From: Ustulina deusta
Lineage: Eukaryota > Ascomycota > Sordariomycetes > Xylariales > Xylariaceae
NCBI GenBank assembly: GCA_023159155.1
Contig: JAJNNX010000067.1
Span: 62,001-126,000 of the forward strand
Direction of reading: 5' to 3'
Length of the DNA stretch: 64,000 nt
A model generated the notes under the pieces. The model was given only the letters and a program-made list of their open reading frames with translations, did not search any database and had not been told where the DNA came from. The translations under genes and the position numbers were made by a program. The stretch's first letter is position 1; the number at the start of each line of letters is the position of its first letter. This document shows, piece after piece, positions 33,649-44,439 of the stretch.

Positions 33649-35268
33649 TCACTCAGCATTGATATACTCAGAGCACGTGACATGACCATGAAGATCCATG
33701 ACATCTCTGACAGTGACGTTGGGGTAAAGCTCTGCCATGTACAGCCTGTGATTCAATGTCGTCACATTACCATGGTCACCGAAGTAATTCGTGAACTCAG
33801 GGCCCTGTCCACCGAGTACGGAACCTGCACACCAAAGATTAGCCAATTATCGATGTGTACAGAACCCAGAGAGGTCACAGTATAAGAGACACTATATTAT
33901 AACCAGGAGTGGCGAACAGCTTAAAAAGCCATCTCCATGTGACATGATGAAGTGAGAGGAAAGTAGCCCGGAAGAAACACTTGCCCGCAATAGGAAGGTT
34001 TGGCCCTGCCATGTCAGTGTATCTCTTTGGTAGGTCGCGTTTTTGCCATTCCCACCAGAGCTTATCAAGCCAGCCGTGATGAACTATAGCACCTGGGGTT
34101 AGTAATCGCCATCTTGAGCCTGATATCGAGGGGTTTCAAGCCGTTGGAAACTTCAAAGACGGGAACCTAGCCCGAAAGGGAGCCTCTCAACTCTAAAGGG
34201 GACCAGAACAGAGAGAATGTGACTCCGAGTATTACTCACGGTAGAAGACCGGGTCGCCAGGCGACAAGGTGGCATCACCCATCTAGAAACAAAGATGTGT
34301 CAGCATCCACATCAGCACCCCTCTCTCTTCTTCTCCCTCTCTCTCCCCATGAGAGGAAAAAGAACTTAGTTGTGGGTCATCTTACAACACCGCCAACGGC
34401 AGCATGGCCAGCAGCGTGCGGCCCAACACTGCCATGGGGCCCGCCGAACCAGCACAGCCAGGCGTCAGCATAGTTTTGAATGGCATTGCACTGGTCGATA
34501 TTATCCTGGTTCGTCATCTGGAGGTCGGGGGTACTGAATTGCCGAGAGAGGCAGTGTTCTTCGACGCTGCCGTTTTGCATCCAGCGTAGTGTCAGATTCA
34601 CAAAAGGCCCGGTCTCAATGCAGCCGTCCGGTCCGGTCCCGTCGCCACCGAAGTACTCGTCTTTCCAGAGCTCCGAGGCCGCCACGTCCGCGAGGTCGTG
34701 AAGCTCGTCCCAGTATCTGCCAACCTTTGGTCAACGGGTGTTTCTGGCTCGGGTAGTCCTTTGTCTACGGGGTGCGTACGGCATTCGTCCCGTGTATCCG
34801 CACTCATCTTTGATCAGACGCTCATCTTTGATCAGACGCTCATGGGCGGTAAGTAGGTATCGGTGGAAAGGCAAGAAGCCGCCCTATATCCTCACTGTTA
34901 CTGGAGCGCCCGTCATGTGGTGTGCTGGCCTTACCACCCCATGCACAGTTGCAGTCTGAACCACGTGCGGCCATTGCAAGTCGTCCCATCGTGTGACAGC
35001 AAGAGGATTACCTCCCTTTGCTGGCGAGTTCATCAAGCAGAGGTCGGCTTGGATGTAAGATGTCTTCTCCTCTTGCGTTAAGTTGTACCTAGAACGGATC
35101 AGTCAGCAGATAAAATTGCTTCGGCGGCAATGCGATGCGGCTCTCTAACCATGGCACGCGATGCCTAATCCCACGGCAGACCGACGCATCTCGCTTGCTG
35201 GGAGCCGCGAATACGGCTGACGTGGCAGCTAAGTAAAGCACTGCCTGCCGAAGAAGCGAGGCCATCAT
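33649..35268 (-). CDS. Secreted tyrosinase (type 3 copper oxidase)
   Basis: Exons 35150-35268, 34935-35088, 34780-34883, 34386-34716, 34240-34282, 33985-34083 and 33649-33824 give 341 residues. Oxidises phenols to quinones at a dinuclear copper site. N-terminal signal peptide MMASLLRQAVLYLAATSAVF. CuA region: RWDDLQWPHVVQTATVHGV, then FLPFHRYLLTAHERL; after ECGYTGRMPYWDE comes the CuB region with GGPHGSVGPHAAGH and FYLHHGWLDKLWWEWQ, so the expected His ligands are present. The last intron has a GC donor (GCAAGT at 33984). Exon 3 carries an in-frame 18-bp tandem duplication (ERLIKD twice). No large C-terminal lid domain, so this is the short fungal type. Confidence 0.87.
34803..34838 (-). repeat. 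18-bp in-frame tandem duplication in tyrosinase
   Basis: Identical units 34803-34820 and 34821-34838, each encoding ERLIKD on the minus strand, next to the CuA His ligands. Confidence 0.95.
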
Positions 35269-37379
35269 ATTACTCAAAGAAGGCTTCTTCGTAGCTGGAC
35301 TGGATTCCTTCGAACTATTGCATGGCTTCAAATTCCACGTAAGCCGGCCTTTTACGATGCATCCAGCTCTAGTTATAACCAGTAGTGGTCAGGCTGGGGC
35401 CAAGTCATTGGTGAACAAAAAGAAATACCCATATGGATCTCGGCGCTGATTGATACGAGGGACGCGCATCTATTCCCTGCAAACGTTGCAATCCGGTGGG
35501 TCAACGACAAGCGGTCGGGTAACTTAAGACGTGGAATAATTATTTGAAAAGAAAAAAAAGGATGCCCGCGCCGTTATCAGAAGAAATGGACCCATAAACC
35601 CAACGTTTTCTTTGCAGATGCTTTATTCGATTAGCTTAGTCGCTGGAGGCTTTGCGGACTGTTCGGCTACGTCCCTTCTGCTTTTTGAACAATCCTTATC
35701 TTCTAAAGGTTTTGCCATACATTGAAGTAGAGTATGTGGAACTGGATGTGGCTGAACAAGGGCGTGTATTATAGCCACAAAGTGGCTATCAACTTGGGGT
35801 ATGTTCTACATAATTAAAGAATACAGAAAGCCCTCCTTCAGGAGAAGATGACAAAAAACCTTGCTAGCTAGCTATTGCGTTAAATTGAGCTACATTCTAT
35901 TATGGCAGTATAATTCCCCAATGAAAAAGTTACGTATTTATACTAGGAAGTGTAGGTATTGCGCCTGTTTCTTAGTATAAGGGTGAGGTGAGTACCCCTA
36001 TATAACTAAGTCTACTCACGTTGTCCACTTTAACATTTTGTTATATAATATCGAGGACTCTGTTTCCAGATCTTGAAATTATTAATCTTAAATGCTGCTC
36101 CTATGCCAGTCGCTTATAATTCGCAACATAAAGAAGGGAATAACCAAGAGATAACAAAGTGCTATGCAAACTCCAAGTTCTCTGGTAGCTTTATAGGAGA
36201 CGGTTTGCATGAAGGTAGATTATGGCGCCTCACAAGACCGCAGCAAAATTCAAAAATGCGTCAAATATATACATGGGGTATGATTGATGTGTTGCGCAAG
36301 GGCTTCAAGCTATTTCATTAGTAGCTCCTGCTTCTTGTTGGAATGTGGAGATTAGGTACACTCTATCCTCTGACTATATGTATCACTAGATTCCCCCGGA
36401 CCCTTGGTCCTTGATTCTTCCTTCTGATCATCCTGAATACACAAGACATTCTGCTCACTTGTATACGTATCCACTTATCTTGACACTTCTATGTAAATGC
36501 TCCTTCAATATTGTTCAAGCAGAGCATTATAACAATTATCGTCAACATCTCGAAAGGATTTCAAATTACTCGTAGCAAAACTTGAGGTTCATACCAAGAC
36601 ACTCGGGGTACCATGACGAGATAGAAATGTTAAATGGCTTAGTATACGAAAGACATCTCTGGCAATTAGGGCGTCGATCGATTATTGGTATTGTGAAGTA
36701 CATAGTTGATTTTCTAATACATAAAAATACTAGCCGACCTCATATTTCATATAAACAGTTTGTCTAAGAAAAGGAATAATAAAATAAAAAGGATTAGGAA
36801 TTAGCTATATCATTGGATGCTTTTCATCATTATAATGTTTGGAATCGTGAACATGAAGGGTCACTGCCCGAAAATTATCAGTAAATATGATATGGCTGTC
36901 TTTCTGTGATAGTATGAGTGTGTTTAGAACCGAATCGCATATTGTCTCCCTGGTGATGTTCAGCTGCGCCGCTCTCCTAGCCTATTCGACGCACGTTGCC
37001 GATCGGCAGATCGAGTAGGCGGAATGAAACAGACCAACTCTACCATCAGTGGCATGGGGCTGCATGTAAATGATGAATGACGCCTCAAGTATTGAGCACG
37101 CAAATAGCCAAGCCGGTAGATTGGGCATGCCACTCGCGGCACCGCACCTGAACAGGAAACTAGTATTTAGGCAACAAGCCAACCCTATCTCAACCCGCCT
37201 TATATTGGTCCGGTATAAATTGCCATTCAAGGCAGTGAACGAAGCCACGACCATCCAACATTTGTATCCCGGTATAATGAATATATAGAAATAGCATATA
37301 AGGGTCGATGCTCCAATCCCTCCCTCCCTAAAAGTTTCACAGTTTATCCGAGAATCCGTCCATGTTAAAGACAAGCAAA
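35269..37379. other. Intergenic, 2.1 kb, AT-rich
   Basis: Largest gene-free stretch. AT-rich from about 35550 to 36960 with short frames only (for example 36073-36321). No transposase, LTR or terminal repeat could be recognised. It separates the tyrosinase and PEBP promoters. Confidence 0.5.
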
Positions 37380-38178
37380 ATGAAGACAACAAGTATCGTA
37401 TCTGCACTAATCCTAGCAGCAGTTGCGTCTGCGCAGACCCCAGCGGGATTCACGCCAGCCGTCACGGAGAAGCTCGAAGTGACCTTCGGGACCAAGAATG
37501 TTGCGACAGGTGGTCAAGCACTAACCAAAGCGGACACCACTCGACAGCCTACTATCGGTATTTCAGGGCCTGCGAATGGAACATACGTTTGGATGTTGAT
37601 TGGCAAGTTATCTCTGACGCCCTCAACGGCACATTCTCTCCAGAGAATGCTAACATTACCATCACAGATCTTGATGCGTACGGACCCCGCCCTGCAGTGT
37701 GGTTGAGGAAATCATCTTCGTAACTCGGAACTAAATGACGGCTCTAGATCAACGAACTTCATAAACCCCAGTGCTGGACAGCCGGCGACCTATCTCCACA
37801 CGGTGCTTCGGGACTTCAAAGCCAGCGGTGCAGCGTCCGTCGCCGGTGTGACCACTCTAACCACGACGGCAAATGGTGAGGTGTGGGCGGTTGCAAAGAA
37901 GATCGCCACTCCAGACCCTATCCGAGGATTCTATGCTAACCGGTAATATTCTCCTAGGTCCCGTGTCGTGGTTTGCCCCCCAACCTCCGGCCGAAAACCC
38001 GCCTCACCCGCATCGCTACACGAATCTGCTATGGGAGCAACCAGCCAATTGGCAGGTTCCCAGTGCCGCGAACACGATGCTACAGAACCAGAAGGTCGGA
38101 TTTGACGTGCTGAAGTTCATCACTGCTGCTGGACTTAGCAACCCCGTTGCTGCCAACTACTTCAATGTGACGGGATGA
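37380..38178 (+). CDS. Secreted PEBP-fold (phosphatidylethanolamine-binding-like) protein
   Basis: Exons 37380-37602, 37668-37698, 37748-37875 and 37958-38178 give 200 residues. Signal peptide MKTTSIVSALILAAVASA; an upstream in-frame ATG at 37362 is possible. PEBP hallmarks: GTYVWMLIDLDAYGPRPAV (ligand-site Asp-x-Asp with Pro) and later HPHRYTNLLWEQP. The first intron uses a GC donor (GCAAGT at 37603), fixed by restoration of MLIDLDAYG. The second junction (weak GTGGTT donor at 37699) is the uncertain one. Secreted fungal PEBP proteins have no settled role; lipid binding or protease inhibition is family-level knowledge only. Confidence 0.78.
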
Positions 38179-38522
38179 GGGGCCACTGGGTTGTTTGAGA
38201 AAACTGCTAAGCAATTTCTGGAAGAGCTCGCTATCTATTTGTTCACACATATACATTGCGCTTAGCGATCGGCTGTCTTTGAATTCAGATATCCGCGGAC
38301 TCACTCATTGGATAATGAAACCTCATCTCACGTTTGGTCTGTCGGCGCTCAGCCAACTGACTTCCTGATCCAAGCCGCGACTAAGCATACAATCATTCAG
38401 TGTGTATCTACAGAAGCTAGAGAAGACATTGTGCATAGTGGAGTAGAAAAGGTGAATTGAAGAGAGGTTAACTGGAATCCTCGTAGCCAGCTGACAGTTT
38501 GGAGCCCAGTAGACATGAATAC
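38179..38522. other. Intergenic, 0.34 kb
   Basis: 3' flanks of the PEBP gene and the HET relic. Nothing seen. Confidence 0.5.
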
Positions 38523-39174
38523 CTATTGCAGAACAATATTATCCTGGCGTAAACGCTTGCTAGCCATCATCTCTCCAAACATGACGCTATGCAGAAAACA
38601 GTGTCCCGCCATGGTATATGTGCCGTCCTGGCCCCTCGGCCGAAGTACGTAGGGCAAGTTACTTCCTTCAAATACACAGACGACGTCCCCGGGTTGAGAC
38701 TCGAGCGGGACCCATCCTATGTGGCCACTGGCTGTGACGCAGAACTTCCGGACCCGCGTCCAGCTGTCCATATTCTCGATAAACGCTGCCTGGACACTAT
38801 CGTTCACGTCACGCTTCTTGGTTTCCCGCGCATACTCCATTGTTTGCTTCTGGAACCCCGCAGCTTCGCGAGCTCGCGCGTTGCGCGTTGCGCAAGAGTT
38901 CAAGGAAGTCAGAGTTTACTGGCCCGTTTTGGAATTTCTTTCGAAGCGCCGCAACCTTGAGAGACTGCAAATATCCTCCTCCTCCTCCGTCTATCCATCG
39001 GGTCGCGAACGGACTGAAGTCGAGGAACTCTACGATTCGATATTAGAAGATACTCGCATCCATAGAGAACTTTCCACACATGATCTGGGCATGCTTTCCC
39101 AGAACAATCTCTTGCAGAGTCCATATTCGCTCAAACCACGGCCGGGAATAGAGTTGGTTGAGAGCTTTCCATTC
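38523..39174 (-). pseudogene. HET-domain protein pseudogene
   Basis: The minus strand from 39174 reads EWKALNQLYSRPWFERIWTL followed by QEIVLGKHAQIMCGKFSM, the third HET block. An in-frame TAA (39043-39045) follows soon after, and the same frame ends at TGA 38809-38811. The family C-terminus (KFCVTASGHIGWVPLESQPG, then VLRPRG and the GEMM ending) lies in another frame at 38523-38903. The ALSYxWG and WIDAxCINQ blocks are not found upstream, and the stretch between the third block and the C-terminus is far too short. So the gene has lost its 5' part and much of its middle and has a stop and a frameshift. It is not a copy of the HET gene at 8.9 kb by motif detail. Confidence 0.8.
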
Positions 39175-39925
39175 TCCAACTGTTGTGGTGAGTTTGCCGG
39201 TCAATCTTCCCGGCATGAGTGCTGTTTCTACAAATACATCAAAAAGACCAGGGAGCCCCGACCGAGGACTTCCTAGGGCTTATTAATCACGATTTTGATA
39301 CGACTGGCTTGAATTACAGGACACGCCGAGGGCCAGGAATGGTACTTGGGGGTGTGGCGCTCTGTTTTTGGTTATTGCAGGATTGATGTTTCTAGTCTGA
39401 TTGGTCCTGCTAGGTCCCTCGGATTAAGCATGGAACATACATATTGCTACCCAGCGATTCTGGCGGCTTCAAAGTCATCTAAGAGCAAATTCATTAATCT
39501 GGCTTCGATACGGCTCCTCGAAGCTGTGGACGTACGTAGTACTTGCAAATGAGCAGGCGTCACGCCCAGACCCGACAACTGGTCCCTGATCTCCAGGTTT
39601 CCAGTTTTCCATGACTGAGCCCAAACTGCGAGTTGAAAATGGCCGCAGGATGAGATATGCCCTAGATCGAGCCGTAGGCTCTCATAAAAGTAAATGCAAC
39701 CGTTGCTGCTGCCGTCGCGGACTCTCGGGGGCCGGCTTGCACAGCTAGCCCTCGACTAAGAACAATATCTTCGCGAGTACTCATTGCCCGCAGCCCAGAC
39801 AACACCTCCACGGGCTCATGATATCCCGGTTAGGAACTCGTTGATATACCACAGATGTACGCAACCCTAGACGGAAACAACTAGACTGCTATTACCTTCC
39901 ACCCCTTTCCTATGCATCCTATATG
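39175..39925. other. Intergenic with a possible relic reading frame
   Basis: On the minus strand about 39440-39750 an open stretch without ATG includes FYESLRLDLGHISSCGHFQL and RTSTASRSRIEARLMNLLLD and ends at a stop. It looks protein-like, but I cannot assign it or connect it to the HET relic or the flavoprotein. Confidence 0.35.
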
Positions 39926-41751
39926 TCAACGATTTTCTCGCTTGTCTCCTAGTACCTCTTTGATCAACTCGTCTGCAACAGCCTTACCGGCTAACCAATT
40001 GAGATCAACTGTTGACCAAGCGTGCTGGATCGTGCTCGACCACCAGAGACCCCTGGCTACCGGCCACTCGAAAATTGGCATGCGAAAGAGGGGGGATCTG
40101 ACGGGCTGCCAATTCGCAATCTATTGCATTTGAAAAGAATAAGTTAGCATATCACGACGACTGTCGAAATATATGTACCCAAGCTGTTCTGACACCGTGG
40201 GATATTACGTACTCTTGTTTCATAACTCCATAAGACATCATAGTGATTCTTTAGCTCTTCGAGCACTGAAGATTGAGAGAGGACGCGATACAGATACTGG
40301 GTCTCCGTGTTACTCGTTGTCTCGCGCACGAGCGCGACCTCTTGCGTGCCCCCGGTCCTATTTTGAAATAGCGCTTGATCATGATTTCGCAAGGTGGAAA
40401 GCTTCGCATTGGAGGTGAAGAAGGTTATGTGGGCGGGAATGAATTCGGCGCCTTCCATCTCGTCATTTACGTCGGGCTCGTGGAACGATGATAGGTTGTA
40501 GACGCCGCTGTCGCTGCTTTCAAGGTGGATGCCTAGGTCGACTGCGCTTAGGATGACCTTGTCGAACACTTCGATCGATATCTCCCCTCCCTCCTTTGCA
40601 CTCTCATGCTGCACACCCCATTGTTTCCCTTGCCAGTCGTAATCTATCCCGACAACACGTGTAGAGGTGCGTACGGGTACGTCGATCTTGCGCACGATGT
40701 GCTCTAGTCGTTCAATCATATGCCCGCCCGTATACGCGTTGGCGGAGTCTTCCTGCGCCGCGGCTAGCATGGCGGCGAACCCCGTGAGGTGGCCCAGCCT
40801 CTGACCGAAAGCGCGCTGAACTTGAGGACCCAGGATTTCGGTTGCATACCGATCGCCTATGCCGCTCTTTTCGAGCAGAGTGCCTGCCCATTGTTGTAGG
40901 TGTCCGAGGACACCGAGGGAGTTGAAGATTTGTTCGGCATCTGTTGTGACTGGCGCTTGAAGCATCCGTTCTCGTAAATTACCATCTTGATTGAACCTAG
41001 CTGCTCGATATAATGAGCCCCCATATGCCCAGAGGAGCCAACCCCATGTCGTTAGGGGAACTTTGCTGTAGGGTCGTACTGTCGACGCAACGGTGAGTCT
41101 AGTATTGTAGCTGGTAAAGGGAAACATGTGTTAGTCAACGATCACTTGCGAATTGGCCTGCTTCTGTCATTCTTCATCTGTGTAATCCAACAACATGAAA
41201 AGGGGAACCAAAGGTAGGGGTCATACTAGCCGACCTGCTCAGCCCCAAGTTCAGTAAAAGCGACCTTGTCTCGAAGTAGGTTCTCCGAGTCACGCGTGAA
41301 GAGCGCGTTCTGCCACATGAGCGCATTGCCGGCGATGTCCTCTGCTGTGATATGGCTTTGCATTGGATCATCGTTGGGGAACACGGGCCTGCCATTTGAG
41401 TCATGAACAGCGAGCATGCCCCCAATAACTGGTCTGGACTCGAAGATGGTGATATTGAACTGCATGTCTCGTGCGACAGGCGAGCAAAGAAGATATTGGG
41501 CCGCTGCGATGCCAGCGGGGCCGGCTCCTTGAAGACACATTGTGAGCTGCTGCATGTTGCATTAAGCAAACGGAGGACTATATGCCGTGGGCACGGTAAT
41601 TAAGCGACCTACCGATAATGGCTACATTGTAAACCGGCGGAGGCGCAGGCGGCGTCGGGGTGCGAGACGGGAAATGCGGCAGGCTTTGGAGCCAGATGAT
41701 GCAGGCGAAGAATGCGATTGTAGCGAATAGGACGAATATGGCGACTGACAT
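39926..41751 (-). CDS. Prenylcysteine-oxidase-like FAD-dependent oxidoreductase
   Basis: Exons 41613-41751, 41227-41527, 40213-41110 and 39926-40120 give 510 residues. One N-terminal membrane segment (MSVAIFVLFATIAFFACIIW) precedes NVAIIGAGPAGIAAAQYL, a dinucleotide-binding fold (GxGxxG at 47-52), and FESRPVIGGMLAVHDSNG. The middle (TVRPYSKVPLTTWGWLLWAYG, GHMIERLEHIVRKIDVPVR) and C-terminus (WSSTIQHAWSTVDLNWLAGK) follow the prenylcysteine lyase/oxidase-like fungal group. The last exon was recovered through a GTACGT donor and GCTAAC branch; without it the protein ends in junk. Prenylcysteine oxidases act on thioethers of prenylated cysteine; here, beside a terpene cyclase, a terpenoid substrate is possible but unproven. 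Confidence 0.82.
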
Positions 41752-42800
41752 GAGGGGTAGGTAGGGTGCACTTTGTAATTATTGGCTGGTCGGATACAGC
41801 AAAGGCGATTGGGGTTTGCATTGCAATCACACGAGCGAATCTGCTGGGAAACGGGGGAGTGCCCATATGAACCCTTCACAGTGGCTGCCTGTTAATGAGT
41901 CTCCATCTCTCCTACAACTTCGCTTTTCTTCTCAATGCCATAACAAATCTAGAACATGATTACCCGATATACTGTTGATTGTTTTATTTATAAATCTTAT
42001 ATAACTTAAAACGAAAGCTTGCGCAAAGGCGGGAAGAAAAATCCAAGTTTCAGGGGGGGGAAGTATATGTATAAAATGTGTCTATAATAGTACTTTAGTT
42101 TTCTAATCCTAACAAGATTATCCAGTATCAGTACGTGTGAGACAATGTAGCGAAAACGCTTTTGAAAGGGCATCGCAACTTGATTTGCCCCTTATTTTCT
42201 ATATATAAACTACCCTACTTCTAATTACTTCAAACAGAAGCACAATAGCAACAGAGACACATCCCCAATAATCCGACAGTAATAGGGGCTTGGACGCAAT
42301 GCGAATGTATCGGGCATAGCTGATTGCCAGCACCGTGTTAGTAACAACCGCCGCCTTCTGTAAGGTCAGTCTGTCTTTGAAGTTGCGTTTGTTGGGTCTA
42401 TTAGATTTTTGTACCAGCATCATATCCGTTGGTACCTCGTGCTTCTTCTATCGTGATCGCATTTACATTATATTAGCCTGTATAATAAGGCAGCATCGAC
42501 GAAGTGTGTTTCTATTCCAGCGACCTCGTCGTATACGCCAGCTATGCTTCAACAGTTGAAATAAAATAAAATCTCTCCCTGTATTTCCTTCGATACTGTC
42601 AGGGATATATATTACACTACCCCATGGGAGTGGATATATCAGTATTCTGTATATTTATTGGTGTTGCCCCCCTAGATATTTGGGAGGTTCAGGAATCAAT
42701 TGACCACTCTATTGAGCCCTAACTACGACCTACCTACTTCCTGACTGCAGATGAGACTCTCTATTCACTCTGGACCTAACCCACTCTGACAGATACCCCG
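41752..42800. other. Intergenic, 1.05 kb
   Basis: Flavoprotein promoter side and 3' flank of the regulator relic. AT-rich with a G8 tract at about 42053. No gene recognised. Confidence 0.5.
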
Positions 42801-43080
42801 TCATGATGGTATCGAGTCCGTCTTTAGAATATATCTCTCAGCCTTCGCAATAGCACAACTCCTAACATCTATGATCTCCATTATAAATCGACTCATCTCT
42901 TCTATTCGGTCAAGCTCGCCTTGCGTAGAGGTAGGAGTGGACAGACTCTGAATTATCTCAATGGCGGACGAGAGGTAGCTAAGCGCGGCGCGTGATCCCG
43001 CATTTTGAGGATGGGCGAGGATATCGATGAATAGCGAAACCACGGCGAGGTGGCGTAGAAGACGACATCACTGCAGATTC
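42801..43080 (-). pseudogene. Fragment of a fungal transcription factor (C-terminal part)
   Basis: The frame RLLRHLAVVSLFIDILAHPQ, then RAALSYLSSAIEIIQSL and FIMEIIDVRSCAIAKAER, matches the usual C-terminal helices of fungal_trans-type Zn2Cys6 regulators. The upstream DNA is the decayed MFS gene, not the rest of a regulator, so only ~90 residues remain. It differs from the intact Zn2Cys6 gene at 49.95 kb. Confidence 0.6.
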
Positions 43081-43139
43081 CACTTAGTCTTTTCGTGAAA
43101 CCCTCCCGGTCGGTTCCGAAGTTGAAATCATGTCAATCT

Positions 43140-43855
43140 CTTACCTAAACTCTTGTTCTGCTAAGACGGTAGTAGAACTCTTTAAAAAGGTTATCGTTGA
43201 GCGGCTGGCCTCTAAAGAGAGATTGCAGCTACCCGAATAGTACGCATTCACGATAACAACCAACCTAGTGAACAATAAGTCCGGAGAGTGTGCTACTGGC
43301 AGTCTGTAACAATGTAATGGGTAAAAGGAGGGCTCCGGCCCGTGTCGCTGAGTATCCGTATACAAGCTGGTAGAAAGTAGGGATGTAGTAAACCTGAACC
43401 ACAAAGTTCCAGGCATTGATTGCTATCGTCAAACAGGCTCCGTTGACGATACGGGACTTGAAGACATAAACTATGTGCAGGAGCGTCAGTAAAGAAGCTT
43501 CTTGTTGGAAGGGGAAAAGGAACGAGAGCAAACGTTGGGGAGGGGAGGGGAGCTCACGGGGAATTAGGGGATATTTTGCGCCTTTCCACTGCCCTAAGCT
43601 TCCTAGAAAGTAGGTTGTTAGTCAAACGGGGTCTGAGAAGCTCTGGGTATTGGCCCTCTTACTTATTTGTTAGCCGACTTACAATTTCCAGTCACCCTCT
43701 ACCTTCTTCAGAGGCATGAAGAATACGACACAAAGTGTCGTCAGAGCCGTAAGGGGCAAGCTTAACCAGAAAATATTTCGCCAGCCGTCCCCTTGATGAC
43801 GGGACCAATGCCATTAGCTAATTCAACGACAGCACCCTGCAAACAGCAATATTGA
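43140..43855 (-). pseudogene. MFS (DHA2-type) transporter pseudogene
   Basis: Minus-strand blocks in order: HQGDGWRNIFWLSLPLTALT with LCVVFFMPLKKVEGDWK (43.7-43.8 kb), a GTAAGT intron, KLRAVE, and then RIVNGACLTIAINAWNFVVQ with YIPTFYQLVYGYSATRAGAL and SSTLSGLIVH (43265-43531). TAG stops at 43265-43267 and 43229-43231 stand where this family has Trp (LIVHW, LFGW), and a Cys replaces the Arg of GRYRE between them. The frame also slips before HQGDGW, and the first and last thirds are missing. It was probably the drug:H+ antiporter-like exporter of the neighbouring cluster or a close relative. Confidence 0.78.
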
Positions 43856-44439
43856 ACACTTGGTACGAAGGCGTCTGCTGACTTATTGTGGCGGTGCAGC
43901 GGTTCCGTCTTTTCCTTGTAGCTGCCGGGCTTCCGTTTTATGACAGCTAGTGCCTTAAGCTTAAATTACAAGTTGAGGGATATCGATAGCTTATTGACTG
44001 TTCTGCTGAAGAGGTATAATGTCAATTACCTCCATCTCTCCGACAACTTCGCTTTCTTCGCTAGCAATACAACAGAAGCGGATCTCCACGCATGTATACA
44101 AACACTATAATGAGCACCAATCTCATCGAGTGCCGATAAAATGGGCAAGCTAAACAGACGTGAGCAGAGTCTGGTTCATTTAACTACTGTCGCAATGCTT
44201 AGCTTGTATAAGGGCGTTCTGACAACCAATTAACGTAACGGTCTCTCCAATCTAACATGCCCTATACCCGCTGTTCTATGTGTGATACCTCAAACTTTAA
44301 TTTAACGGAATTATCAAGTAATACTGCCTGCCTTTGACATGAGCGGTCATGTCAGATATAAATGTTTTAAATTTTATTCTACCATATAAATTGAATATTC
44401 CGGCGCAGTGGTTAAATCTGACAACAGCAGACGTGCCCA
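43856..44439. other. Intergenic, 0.58 kb, AT-rich
   Basis: Between the MFS relic and the 3' end of the terpene cyclase. AT-rich; no reading frame of note. Confidence 0.5.

Noticed and set aside
35269..37379. Possible transposon in the 2.1-kb gap
   Set aside because: No terminal repeats, transposase or reverse transcriptase motifs visible.
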